Shown: positions 10,478 through 20,352, counted from the first letter of the stretch. The stretch is 64,000 bases of DNA from Pseudoips prasinana (GCA_951640165.1 OX621250.1:2356001-2420000), one strand, 5' to 3'. Translations and numbers: made by a program. The notes: generated by a model from the letters alone, not told the origin.

Positions 10478-10555
10478 TCACCGTGACCACACTGAATATT
10501 AGCAGCAGGTACCTATAATATAGCGGTAATGAGTTCGACCATAGACAATGAGCTT

Positions 10556-10690
10556 CATAGGGGTTTTTATCGCAAGAAAAACTCTCAGTAGAAGCCCGTA
10601 GTCGTTGTCATTCGCCCGTGCGTCGAAAAGCACTTAAAGTGGGTGGGCCTGCCGCCAATTACCCGGTCGTATAGGCTATAGTTCAGCAGT
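10556..10690 (+). repeat. SINE-D, strongly decayed copy
   Basis: It preserves the order AAACTCTCAGTAG, GCCCGTAG, GCCCGTGCGTCGAAAAGCAC, TTAAAG, ACCCGGTCGT seen in the body of SINE-D at 36118-36502. No tRNA-like head. Confidence 0.35.
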
Positions 10691-10775
10691 GGGCATTCTT
10701 ATTCTTCTGGTGGCGGCTATTTCCAGTCCCCGGAGGTCCTGGTTACACTGCGTCCAGTTGTTCTCGCCGCTCCAA

Positions 10776-11040
10776 CTAAACTTCCCTGTCTAACCCTGCA
10801 ACATCGATAAATTGCAGAATATTTTTGTCAGGAGTATCGATAACATCGTCCTGGTGCAAGAAGTGTTGGCCCAGGACGGTGTTACGTTTATGCATCAGTG
10901 GTTCACAGTGACAGAGCAGGTGTAGATGTGTTTCGTCCGCGTTATTGCGGAACCTACACACTCTACAGTCCCCGATGCCCACCGTAGTCAGGTGTTTCCT
11001 GAAACGGCAATGTCCCGTTAACACCACAGTTATGACGCAT
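10776..11040 (-). pseudogene. LINE ORF2 C-terminal cysteine/histidine region
   Basis: The minus-strand reading starts VLTGHCRFRKHLTTVGIGD, then has a CRVCRF pair, a DETHLHLLCHC block and a RNTVLG block. This GHC...HL...C..C...H.LC.C arrangement is the metal-binding tail found after the RNase H domain of some I/LOA/R1-group LINEs. The fragment is 5' truncated with no RT or RNase H catalytic residues. Clade is uncertain. Confidence 0.5.
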
Positions 11041-11429
11041 AAATTCCTCCTATTAAGCGGAGGGCGCGTTACTCAGTTAGCGTTTATAATTTAATCAAGC
11101 AGTATCATATATATTATTTAACAACACATTTTAATTTAACTGCAATCCGTATTGCAGTGGTGGATCACGTGTATATCATTGTTAGTGCCAAGTTCGATGT
11201 CCGCCACGTGATTTATGACTTAGTCTAAATACTAATCCAGGGAATGCCAAGTGACAGGACACGGAGGTAACAAAATCGATAGCGTACTTCTGAGAATCGA
11301 AAGGAAAATAATTACTACGCGTATTTTTGCAACCATTTCTTTGTTATAATTAAAAGCTATCATTACAGTGCGGCACAAGCACGATCTTTTTCAGGTTAAA
11401 ACAACGTCATATATTTAACAGTGTTAATT
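11041..11429. other. No recognised gene
   Basis: It carries an 8-bp inverted repeat ATCACGTG / CACGTGAT near 11163-11213 and is otherwise unrecognised. Confidence 0.35.
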
Positions 11430-11678
11430 ATTATAATAATAACATATCCTGGGATATTATTGACACACGGCTATCTGATGAGTTGTACTATGGAAACCAG
11501 ATAACTGATATACTACTTTTTTTTGTAAATACATATGTACTTATATAGATAATTACACCCAAACTCAGGACAAAGAGACGTGTTCATGCACACACATATT
11601 TGTACTGGGTGGTAATCGAACCCACGACCTGCGGCGTGGAAAGCAAGCATTCACCAACGACGCCAACAGGCTCGTCAA
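11430..11678 (-). mobile_element. SINE-B copy 4
   Basis: A near-complete minus-strand copy: head GACGAGCCTGTTGGCGTCGT, B box GGGTTCGATTACC, body and terminal TATTATTATAAT. A few bases are lost in the GGCTATCTGATGAG section. Confidence 0.8.
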
Positions 11679-11723
11679 TTTAGTGGCTTAATTTATTTCG
11701 AATACTAAATTCTTTTATTTTTT

Positions 11724-11903
11724 AGAATACAACGCCAACACTAGCTAATTGAATTCCTGAGTTGCGGGGTGATTTATCAACATATAACTGATGGACTCAA
11801 AGCACATCGAGACTCAAAATCATTACTTATTTATACAAATGGTTGTCCTGTGCGGTACATGCAGTGATGAGGCAACTGTTTTAACCGCTGCGCCACACGT
11901 GCA
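11724..11903 (-). repeat. SINE-F copy
   Basis: It matches the 4541-4735 copy from AATACAACGCC to the GCTGCGCCACACGTGC end, retaining GCGGTTAAAAC but with a destroyed B box. Confidence 0.6.
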
Positions 11904-12232
11904 ACCAGAATTATTTAACGTAAGAACTTATTTTTATGGAGTTATCTGCGTATTTATAACGACTAAACTTTTTTAGAAAATTCTATTCGGTCATTGCATT
12001 TCTTAATATTAATTTCTGTATACATGATGTTTTATATTTTAAATCTGATAATGATTATATTCTGTTTAGTCACACTCCAGGTTCGGAAATATCTTTTTTA
12101 ATTTAGCTTCAATCTCGCCTTAAGTGCTTTGTATTAAATACAAATTGAAGCAAGGCTGTTTCTCAAGAAAGGCCCGGTCAGAAGTAAAACTAAATTCCTT
12201 TCTCTAATATGCTAACAATAATATTTACTCCT
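11904..12232. other. No recognised gene
   Basis: AT-rich sequence with no supported feature. Confidence 0.35.
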
Positions 12233-12299
12233 GGTCCATTCAACGGTTGCCTGGAAGAGATCGCACGTAGCTATAAGGCCGCCATTTGTACAATCTTGA
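12233..12299 (+). repeat. LINE-8 3' fragment
   Basis: TCCATTCAACGGTTGCCTGG, AAGAGATCGCACG, then ATAAGGCCGCCATTTGTACA. It lacks the polyadenylation signal and the (TCTTA)n tail and ends inside a hairpin (12290-12325). Confidence 0.55.
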
Positions 12300-12325
12300 T
12301 AACATGAGTATGTTATCAAGATTGT
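12290..12325. repeat. Perfect 15-bp stem, 6-nt loop
   Basis: acaatcttgataaca (12290-12304) and its exact reverse complement (12311-12325) enclose tgagta. It begins within the LINE-8 fragment. It has the shape of a hairpin but lacks a T-run, and a bacterial-type terminator makes no sense here. Confidence 0.85.
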
Positions 12326-12339
12326 TCTTTGTAGGTGTT

Positions 12340-12655
12340 CATGGGTCTTTTAAGAGAGGCAGGGCACAGCGTTCATTCGCTGAAAGAGCAGCCCGACTGG
12401 GAAAGTACCTCCACCTTACAGAAGACATTCCTTAATAATAACATGAATAATTTAATGTTATGTTTCCGAGTGTGAGTAAGGTCGCCAGAGCTCATTAGGG
12501 TGGGGGGAAGGGTCGCGACACTTCTTTGCTGACTCTTAAAGGCCGGCAACGCACCCGCGACTCCTCTGGTGTTGCGAGTGCCCATGGGCGGCGGTGATCA
12601 CTTACCATCAGGTGACCCACTTGCTCGTTTGTCGCCCTCTGATATAAAAAAAAAG
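12340..12655 (+). mobile_element. LINE-5 3' end with A-tail
   Basis: A 5'-truncated retroposon 3' end: GAGCAGCCCGACTGGGAAAG, CCTCCACCTTACAGAAGACA, GAGTGTGAGTAAGGTCGCC, GCCGGCAACGCACCCGCG, TTACCATCAGGTGACCC and a terminal ATATAAAAAAAAAG. The same piece occurs at 61020-61335. The CATCAGGTGACCC ending resembles 3' ends of CR1-type (Zenon-like) LINEs of Lepidoptera, from memory. Confidence 0.65.
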
Positions 12656-12707
12656 AAATAATAATATTTTTTGGTGTATAATAAAGCGTTGCTTACTTAC
12701 CCTAAAC

Positions 12708-12752
12708 AGGTGAGCATGTATGAAGAATATAATGACGGTAAATTCCACGGGC
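12708..12752 (+). repeat. LINE-3 short fragment
   Basis: GAGCATGTATGAAGAATATAATGACGGTAA matches an internal piece of LINE-3 coding sequence (reading CMKNIMTV). Too short for more. Confidence 0.4.
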
Positions 12753-12872
12753 GGCTCTGCCCGTTCACAGACCCTGAAGCACAACATTAATACAATAATG
12801 CTATTACATGACGGTACTACCGAACTCCTTATAAAGCCAAAAAACGCTCTAAAGTTTCTACCATTTAGTTAT

Positions 12873-13030
12873 ACTCATCATATCAACCGAAAGACGTCCA
12901 CTGCAGGACAACTTTCTGGTTTTGCGCTAATCGCATCCAGCGACCCGCACAAGATCATCGGTCCATATTGTAGGGGGCCTCCCCACGCTGCGTCTTCCAG
13001 TTCATGGTCGCCACTCGAGAAGCTTTCGTA
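12873..13030 (-). repeat. RTE 3' end fragment
   Basis: Minus-strand 3' end of the RTE LINE, running from the RKVLEWRP-coding region to the TTTCGGTTGATATGATGA tail. It has a small internal deletion compared with the 22.5-kb element. Confidence 0.7.
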
Positions 13031-13494
13031 GAAGTTATACTCACGTTACATTATTGTATTTAAAGCCTGTTTACGCGATAGGGACTCTCCTAATTATTGT
13101 CTTGCAGACTTTATTCCCAAAACATTACCGAAACTATTAGTCTTAAGTGCCTATGTTTGCCTATTATAGAAATCAATAATCAAAACTCATGCGCATATGT
13201 AATAAATCATTGTTATCTAAACTGTAGCTCTATCTCACTCTACCCTTGATAGTTTCAAGTGCGGTGCACTATGATATATGGTAACTGCACTTTGGAGTGG
13301 AATAGTCTACTTTACCTTGGACGGTACGTGCAGATACATCTTCGCTGTCTGCTGTTGTGTTTATAATTGGCTCTTTGTCTCGTTGGTAGAACTGTATTCG
13401 ACCGCAGATAATGCAGTCTAATTTTCTGATTAAATTCCTTGAGGGATCCAAGACAGTTAAAGCGATTCCCCGGGACATGCCTGAGCTTCAAAAT
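13031..13494. other. No recognised gene
   Basis: Overlapping minus-strand ORFs (13269-13518) have no motif and no repeat match in the window. Confidence 0.35.
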
Positions 13495-13612
13495 AAATAA
13501 AAAAAGGTTTTTATTCACGCAGACATCAAAAAAGTGCTTGTTAATAGTCAGAACATATTCGTAGTAATATATGATTAATTTATAATTATTTCTAGGTACA
13601 TATAGGATATTC
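13495..13612 (-). repeat. LINE-12 3' terminus
   Basis: The minus strand reads CGTGAATAAAAACC (polyadenylation signal) followed by an A/T tail. It matches 19077-19444 and the end of 50880-51375, but only the last 100 bp is present. Confidence 0.6.
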
Positions 13613-13624
13613 TGGAAAGAATGT

Positions 13625-13850
13625 TTTATTACATCCCATTCTGCCGTACGAAGCGCTTTGCTTCCTCCTTTGTCATACGCACGGCTAAGCAGTGGAACAC
13701 CCTCCCGAACGACGTGTTTCCAGACTCATACAACATGGGTTTATTCAAGGCTAGAGTGAACAGGCATCTTATGGATACGCGCGGTCCATCTTCGACCACA
13801 TCTTGACTTACCATCAGGTGAGATCCTGGTCAAGCGCAAACCCATTCAGC
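13625..13850 (+). pseudogene. LINE-6 C-terminal remnant, best copy
   Basis: An open frame reads RTKRFASSFVIRTAKQW, then NTLPNDVFPDSYNMGLFKA and RVNRHLMDTRGP before the stop, ending with ACCATCAGGTGAGATC. It is the clearest example of this tail in the window. Only the last 60 residues of a reverse transcriptase protein are present, so it is a dead 5'-truncated copy. Confidence 0.65.
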
Positions 13851-13868
13851 ATATTAAATATATTGCGG

Positions 13869-14080
13869 CAATTAACACACAGTCATCTGATTCCAAACTA
13901 GGCAGAGGCTATACTATGTCGAGCAGCTAACTTATGAACATACTTATGTATTTCTAAATACATAGGTACATATTATAGATAAATTACACCCAGACACAAA
14001 ACAAACAATCTGCTCATCACACGAAGATTTATTCTGGGTAGGGATCGAACCCACGACCTCTCGCTTAGCAGTCAAGGTCA
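13869..14080 (-). mobile_element. SINE-C copy
   Basis: A near-complete minus-strand copy with the head GACCTTGACTGCTAAGCGAG, B box GGTTCGATCCC, then TTATCTATAATATGTACC and the GATGACTGTGTGTTAATT 3' part. Confidence 0.75.
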
Positions 14081-14089
14081 GCAATAATA

Positions 14090-14372
14090 ATAATAAGTCA
14101 ATAAAAATTCCTCAGTATCAGCTCGAAGTATGGGAGTTGGTGATTATACCACCCTGTCACGGAGAGCACGTAAAGCCATCGGGTCTGTACGTGACCTCTT
14201 ACCGGTCGTATCGCTATTCGTCCCTTTGGATCATGAGAGTGATGAATAAAAAATGCCCCTGTGTAAATGCGCACACTTGTGCACTATAATAATATGTCCT
14301 GCTCAGTTGGCTAGTCTTTACTGAGACTGGCTGCCATGGCCGAAATACGGCTTGGAGGACATTATTATTATT
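14090..14372 (+). mobile_element. SINE-D, head-less copy
   Basis: It aligns with SINE-D from AAATTCCTCAGTATCAGC to GGACATTATTATTATT, missing the tRNA-like head. It carries the diagnostic GGAGAGCACGTAAAGCC, GGATCATGAGAGTGATG and GAGACTGGCTGCCATGG blocks. Confidence 0.75.
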
Positions 14373-14629
14373 GATGTGAAACATCTAGCCGCAAGTAAAA
14401 AAGATTTCTGGGGGAGCGACGCGTCGCCACGATTTTCTTTTTTTTGATGTGAAGCAAAACAATCGACTGTGCGATTAATATTTTATTTTATCATTATGAC
14501 ATATTTAGTTCATATCAAAATATGTTCTTTTCTGCATATTAATTTTAAAAAATAATGTTGATGTGTCACATCTGCCAGGCGTCCCGTGACGGCTCACAAT
14601 TTTTTTATATTACTATTGCAAACTGTGTT
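14373..14629. other. No recognised gene
   Basis: Unrecognised AT-rich spacer before an RTE-N copy. Confidence 0.35.
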
Positions 14630-14873
14630 ATTTGCTGTGTGGTGACGGCATAAAATATCATCACCCCATCTCATCCTGTGGAGGCGTAGAAATCGACCGA
14701 CGGAATACCTACCAGAGAACGGGCAGAGGCTTTTTTCTGTGAACTATGACCATCAAACTGCGATCGCCAACCCGTCTGCCAAGCGTGGCGATTATGGCAT
14801 ATTTCCTCATTCTTTGGGGGAGGCTCTTGTCACGCAGTGGACGTACTTTGGCTGACATGATGATGATGATTGT
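14630..14873 (+). mobile_element. RTE-N copy (internally deleted RTE derivative)
   Basis: It starts GCTGTGTGGTGACGGC like the 5' end of the full-length RTE (minus strand at 25620), follows it through GCGATCGCCAACCCGTCTGC and GGCGATTATGGCATA, then jumps to the RTE 3' tail at TCTTTGGGGGAGGC and ends TTTGGCTGACATGATGATGA. About 2.9 kb of coding sequence is absent. It can only move with an enzyme supplied by a full RTE. Confidence 0.8.
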
Positions 14874-14892
14874 AAGCCGCGGGTCACTAGTA

Positions 14893-15166
14893 AAGAATTT
14901 TGCGCTAGCCAACTGCTAGTTGTTTTCAATTCTTTAATTTGATATACTATTGCTAAATGTAACAATAATAGCTTAGTAACTTGCTATTTATTATTTATTT
15001 AAGGATATTAAAAATATATGTGACAAAACAGACCGCACGGACTGACTAATTCAAAAAAAATGTTGCTTTAATTACTGTGTTTATGTAATACATTGTGAGC
15101 TTGACAAGTACAAGTGTATGTAAATACCCAAGTGCTGAATAAATTTCATTATTATATTTAATACAT
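14893..15166 (+). repeat. LINE-11 3' end
   Basis: A polyadenylated retroposon 3' end: GCGCTAGCCAACTGC, TTCAATTCTTTAATTT, CTTGACAAGTACAAGTG, CCAAGTGCTGAATAAA (signal at 15138-15143) then a T/A tail. It shares this with minus-strand copies 21323-21800 and 43867-44400. Confidence 0.65.
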
Positions 15167-16061
15167 AGACGTTACTGTACGGACGAATATACCTACTGCG
15201 CTAAAGTTCTTTTATCCGTCATGGTCAGATAATGTTTACCCATTTCCTCTCGCATATCGAAAACTCTTCTAAGTATAAGCAAAGCAGACAGTCTCTTTGA
15301 TCGTCGATGTTGTGTAAAATAAACTTTGATATAAATATGTTTATGACATAACGTTAAATTTATATAGTTGCGGCACTATGCGCGTGTCTCGGCCCGACAG
15401 ATTATCTGCTCTTTGAAGTGAGATTAATCTATCTGATATGGACTATTCCGTTGGTCTAGCGCTAGCTACGTAGTTCAACAGTTCGTACTAAAATCTTTAC
15501 ATTTATGTGGAATCGTCATATTTTACCCTACCGTGCAGTGCATGACTTGGCAGCTACTGAGAAACACTGCCAGAAAAGTCAGATTGAATCCGTTTATTGA
15601 AATAAAATTTACAGTTTACACATATGTACATTTTACACTCAGTTAGAGTCCCTTTTTTAATAAAATTTACTTAGTTTTTAATTATTTTTTATTAATTACA
15701 TATTTTTTATGTGTGTTGACTTAGAACAACTCAATCCCAAGCAATTGTCACTTAAATAATCACTATATTTGCTATATACACTTCACAATTTGGCTTTAAT
15801 AATTCTTTTAAACTTATTCGTAGACATTTTTATATACTGTAGACACGGGTCTCATCGCGATAAATATTTAGGTAAATCATTACCTTGTTTACCCGACGTT
15901 TCGGCATGGATTGCACCAGCCGTGGTCATGGGTCGACTGGTGTGGCTCGGCAGCAGCATTATTCGTAGACAATTCTCTATTATCAATGGGAAGTTTGTTA
16001 TAGAATCTTTTCAATTCGTTGCCCCTATTTACTATGCAGTATAGTGTATACAAAATATTAA
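15167..16061. other. No recognised gene
   Basis: AT-rich, with a CGTTGGTCTAGCGCTAG motif near 15451 that is a shred of a SINE-D head. ORF 15769-16044 has no recognisable domain. Confidence 0.35.
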
Positions 16062-17035
16062 TAATCTGGTAAGAAAATAGACTAGTTTTACTAACATAGG
16101 TGTAACTTATTTTTTTTTTGTTTAGGCAGGGTGAATTCCTTCGCATGCCACCCGCAAAAAGTGTCTGCGGGTGGGTATGTCGGACTTGCACCGACCGAAA
16201 CCTACCTGCCGACTTCTCCTGGCGCCTGATGGGGGAGTATGCTGCTCCGGTACCCCCCTTTTGCGCCATGTCCCAGATGGTCGGGACACGTACCCTGGGA
16301 GGACTCCTTTGGATTGCCCTCCCCTATTGCCGACTCCTGCCAGTACGGCACAGCGACTGCGCCACAGACAGATAGCTGTCATCCCGGAGCCGCTTGTACA
16401 TAGCGGCAGTAAAGGACACTTCTCACACTGCCGCCGCGGCCCCGAGGGGAGTTGGGCTAACGGCTGCCGCCGCCACCCCGACGCCTCCTCCGCCTACGAG
16501 CGGGATCGGCTCGTTCCCGATCCCGCTCGTCGGCCTCCTTCTGCAGCAAGACTGCCTCACAGAAGGAGACCACGGCGTCCCATTTGGTGGAGTCGCCAGC
16601 CAGCATCGCATACACGCTGCAGGCTATTAAGAATAGCTCTGCAGCGGGAGGCGCCCGTCAGGCGTTCAGACCAGACGGGCGCCCCGTAAAGAGCCATGGA
16701 TCGCACGACACCTCCGTAGAGGTTGCGAACTTCTTCCCGTGGACCCCGAGGTTCGGCAACAACCGGTGTAAAGCGCCGGTTACCCGGCGCACTCGGGGGG
16801 CCCCTGAGGAACCCCGCAGGAGAGCTCCCTCTGGATCTCAATCCCGTTCCGACCGACGAACTTGATTGTCCTGTCACGCAAATATGCCCCGACTATACCA
16901 CGCAGATAGGGAGGCACGTTATGGTAGACCAGTGCCTCCCGTATCGCCCACCAGGGGACGGAGTTGAAGGCGTTAACGATGTCTAAACATAGGTGTACCT
17001 ATGTTAGTAACACTATAGTCAATTCCCTTAGCGGA
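16062..17035. repeat. Foldback (palindromic) target split by a LINE
   Basis: The two sequences flanking the R1-clade LINE are reverse complements: TTACTAACATAGGT (16088-16101) pairs with ACCTATGTTAGTAA (16996-17009), and similarity continues weakly outward to the AGATTATT/GGATTATT level. Before insertion the site was a palindrome of at least 30 bp, possibly a small foldback element of about 100 bp. Confidence 0.65.
16105..16985 (-). pseudogene. R1-clade LINE reverse transcriptase remnant
   Basis: On the minus strand the start reads LDIVNAFNSVPWWAIREA (palm motif A region with D kept), then YLRGIVGAYLRDRTIKF and CGVPQG. The YADD-bearing segment is missing, and a shifted frame continues with NLYGGVVRSMALYGAPVW, a motif set typical of R1/TRAS-group LINEs. 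The 3' UTR ends GGGTGGCATGCGAAGGAATT and a poly(A) run. A perfect 12-bp duplication (aacataggtgta at 16093-16104 and 16986-16997) bounds the insertion. It is 5' truncated, frameshifted, has an internal deletion and cannot be active. Confidence 0.8.
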
Positions 17036-17849
17036 TTATTGTCCGTAAGGTATGTACGATCAATAACCAGTAAAGGAACCTTGTGCCTACATACTATAGT
17101 TTTCAAGACTGAGTAGGAGCTACTGGTAGTCTACGGAAGGTTTATTTCTTTTGATGGTATAGAAAACATCAATGTGTCCCTATATAAACATGCCAGACGC
17201 ACTACAGAAACATGGCTACGATCGACATCCTGAACCCATTATTATATTGGATTGGGTTCAAATGACGGGGCGGTCCAAAGGTGTCATAAAGATTTTTCGG
17301 ACTAGGATAGCGCCCAATTGCAGTTTGGGGACTCAAAGTGAGTGGGGTTGGAAGCCCTTACCTCAGATAATATGTCATCTATACCGGTCACTATTCCGCG
17401 ACATATCTTTTCGCCATAAGTGGAAATTTCATCCTTATCACCTGGATGAATGTTCATCTGTCGTCGCCTAAGCTACCTGTAGCAGCGCGGAATGGTGGGG
17501 CCGTGATCTGCGTCCCCGCGCCCGCCCCCGCACCCGCCCCCGCACTAGCCCTCACGTTGCGCCAGCTTTGGTCTCTGCTGCACTTACTTGCCTTCCACGC
17601 GAGCCAGGGAACGGGCACGTCTTATTGTTGTAAACTCGACCAACTATTACCAATATACCTATTTTATACAGTCCACTGTTTTTATTGAGAACACCCGTTA
17701 GGGCCTAAACACATCTATTACCGTGCGTTTGACAAGAAACTTTATACCGCGTACTACCAGTCTGTGGAATTAATTAACTGAGGGGGTATTTATGGGAACC
17801 GTCAAGAAGCGAGCCTATTCCTTACTTAATGGCTGACAAGTGACAACGC
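17036..17849. other. No recognised gene; GC-rich tract inside
   Basis: Open frames at 17172-17471 and 17446-17688 show no family motif. The second is open only because of a C-rich repeat. The C-rich tract at 17514-17541 is listed separately. Confidence 0.4.
17514..17541 (-). other. G-quadruplex-type G-run cluster
   Basis: The minus strand has five G-runs of lengths 5, 3, 5, 3 and 4 separated by 1-3 nt (C, TGC, C, CGC). Four runs of at least three G with loops this short satisfy the usual G-quadruplex pattern. It is striking in an otherwise AT-rich region. Confidence 0.75.
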
Positions 17850-17936
17850 ACTTGCGGCTCCTCTGGTGTTGCGAGTGTCCATGGGCGCCGGTGATCACTT
17901 TCCATCAGGTGACCCACTTGTCTCGTTTGCCTTACT
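17850..17936 (+). repeat. LINE-5 3' terminus
   Basis: GCTCCTCTGGTGTTGCGAGT, GGTGATCACTTTCCATCAGG, TGACCCACTTGTCTCGTTTG. Tail of LINE-5 with the A-tail lost; it ends directly at an RTE tail. Confidence 0.6.
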
Positions 17937-17942
17937 ATACTC

Positions 17943-18222
17943 ATCATCATCATATCAGCATAAAGACACCCACTGTTGGTGGTCGCTTACTATGAGCTTA
18001 TCAGACGGCGCAAGGTCACCCAAACAGTAATGGAGAGGGCTATGCTCGAAGTTTCCCTGTGAGATCGAATCCGAAATGCTGAGATCCGCAGGCGAGTCAA
18101 AGTAACTGACGTAGCCCGAAGAATTTCCAAGCTGAAGTGGCAGTGGGACGGGTACATAGCTCGTAGAGCCGACGGCCGCTGGTGCAGACAGGTTTTCGAG
18201 TGGCGACTACGAACCGGAAGAC
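17943..18222. repeat. RTE fragment with 5' inversion
   Basis: 17943-17980 is the RTE 3' tail on the minus strand (CATCATCATCATATCAGC and a CACTG...TTGG stretch). From 17979 the adjoining 240 bp is RTE coding sequence in plus orientation (reading RLRKVTQ-like, ERAMLEVSL, KLKWQWDGYIARRADG). One truncated element therefore contains two segments of opposite orientation. Confidence 0.75.
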
Positions 18223-19076
18223 GCATATACGCCGATAGACCATGCTAAAATATTTAAAAAATATGTAAAGCCTGGTTCCTCTTCCGATTAGTCGCATATC
18301 CGTCGGATAATAAGAGTGTATCTGTTTTATAATTATAGCTGAAGTGAGGAGCTAACATATCGATTAAATTTTGCGATTTTATTTTGGATTCGGCCAACGT
18401 TGTGACCTTTACAGCAGTCGTGCGGGTCACATTCGCTGTATTAGCGAAATTAAATATGTTCCACGAAATTGGAGCAGTCTCTAGTATCCATTGAGATCCA
18501 AGCTACGACCTCTGGCTAAGCTCTGGCTAAGCAGTCAGGGTCCCTAGGCTAGAAATTCCACGATATATATTTATAAAAATAAAATTACGTACCTACAGAC
18601 CAATTCATAATTTCCTCATTTTGAAGTTGGTTAATATTGTGTCGCATAAATCGTCATAAAACCATCAGTCTGTGGCAGCTCTTACAACCGGAACATAAAA
18701 TATTGTGTATCGTTTATTATATTTTACATAATTTACGAGTAACAGTAATCACAGTGACGGAATCTCGCGATAAACATATTTGATTATAATAATTTATGTC
18801 TTCCTCTGGGAAAATAGGCGGGTTTTGTGGTAGCATGGTAACCAATATACATAGATAACAGTATACAAGATGTCAAATGAAGAGTGAGGGAAATTTAAGG
18901 ATATTAAGTGCTGTGTGGTTACTAATACGACTATCCCCCTACTGCCAACCATAGCAGAGATACGAGGCTCCACTCTTGTATGCTATTGCTAGTAGATGTA
19001 AGACTGACACCTGTCTAGTCTCTAAGTAATAAAATTACTAACATTAGGTAAAAGATCTCTTTAAAATAAATAAATA
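18223..19076. other. No gene; small SINE-C shred
   Basis: At about 18500-18545 a duplicated CTCTGGCTAAG within ACGACCTCTGGCTAAG...CAGTCAGGGTC is a SINE-C head fragment. Nothing else was recognised. Confidence 0.4.
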
Positions 19077-19444
19077 AAATAAAAAAGGTTTTTATTCACG
19101 TAGACTTTAAAAAAGCGCTTGTAAATAGTCAGAACATGTTTGTAGTAATACAGTTATTATTTCTAGTTGCATATTACAGATATTTAGGTACACGGAATGT
19201 TAAAACATTTATAGGTACAATTTATTTTATTATAGTAGTGATAATTAGCAAGCTTGTATTAAGTTATTGTCAAGGAGATTATGTTTAGGTTTAATGATTG
19301 AAATTTATACTTTACTACATATTGTCTGAATGTTTCTGTCTATATTAAGTAACGAATTCAGTATTATTATTATAACGGACCTTGTGTTTAAAACGACGGT
19401 CGCGCTTTAATGCTACCACCACCGGATCCAATGCGCCCGAGTAG
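19077..19444 (-). repeat. LINE-12 3' end (uninterrupted copy)
   Basis: Minus-strand retroposon tail, from the GGCGCATTGGATCCGG block to CGTGAATAAAAACC and an A/T tail. It is the counterpart of 50880-51375 and preserves the site that is occupied by a MITE there (CCGTGTACCTAAATATC in reverse at about 19193-19209). Confidence 0.75.
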
Positions 19445-19924
19445 ATGTATTCTGTAAACCGCATTAAGATTTTCATACAAAAATAGAACAAGAACAATAA
19501 TTTTGGGGGTTCCCCATACATAGAACTGAAACTAAAAAAAAAATATCGTACTCATACATGTGGCATATTTATGGATAGGTCTTCAAAAATGATATTGAGG
19601 TTTCTACTATAATTTTTTTCTAAACTCCACAGTTTGCGCGAGAGACACTTCCTAAGTGGTAAAATGAGTGTAAATGAGAAGTTACAAGGGGGTAGGGGAT
19701 CCCCCTGTAACTTCTAAAATAAGTGAATGATAAAACTAAAAAAATATATGATGTACATTACCATGCAAACTAACAACGAAAATTGGTTTTAACGAGATCT
19801 AGCAAGTAGTTTTTTTAATACCACATAAATCGTAAACCGCAATTTACCTTTCATTTAATCAAATGAAATACTTGCTGCTACGGAACCCTTTATGGGCGAG
19901 CCCGACTCGCACTTGGCCGGTTTT
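19445..19924 (+). repeat. REP-H, 5'-truncated copy
   Basis: Dispersed repeat with GTAGATGTATTCTG, AACCGCATTAAGATTTTC, GGGGGTTCCCCATACATAG, GTTTGCGCGAGAGACACTTC, GAACGAGATCTAG-like and the terminal CGACTCGCACTTGGCCGG. Related copies are at 21299-22410 and 55229-55486. No protein was recognised; the class is unknown. Confidence 0.65.
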
Positions 19925-20185
19925 CTATATTATGGTAAGAATTCTATATTATAGAGTAACAAACATCTCGCATTTATAATATTAAGCGGATTATTTTGCA
20001 ACATATAACATCGGTAAATTTAACACCAAACTCAAGAAATATGTATATATATGTACTGCATAACACAATAAATATTGTCACATAGCTTTCAGCAGCCTAG
20101 AGGTAAAATGTTATATTTACACTTAAATATTCTATCTTACTCTGTATCACATTATAAGTGAACTTTGTATGTTTATTATGAAAAA

Positions 20186-20352
20186 CTAGCTGTTTTAGCC
20201 GCATTAAACTTGCTAAATTATAGCCTATGTTTTAATCCAGGGTGTCAGCTAACTCCATGCCAATTTTTATATAAATCGCTCCAGCCGTTTAGACGTGAAG
20301 AAGTAACAAAGTCACACACTCACAAACTTTCGCCTTTATAATATTAGTAGGA
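20186..20352 (-). mobile_element. HEL element (167 bp)
   Basis: On the minus strand it runs from A|TCCTACTAATATTATAAA to AGCTAG|T. Its 3' hairpin is eroded (the usual CCGCGGGGCA is missing). The interior has CTCACAAAC in reverse and CATAGGCTATAATTTA. Confidence 0.75.

Noticed and set aside
12290..12325. Rho-independent terminator
   Set aside because: No T-run and no bacterial gene context.
16171..16689. 172-residue plus-strand ORF rich in arginine and proline
   Set aside because: It is antisense to the GC-rich 3' region of the R1-clade LINE, whose coding frames are on the minus strand.
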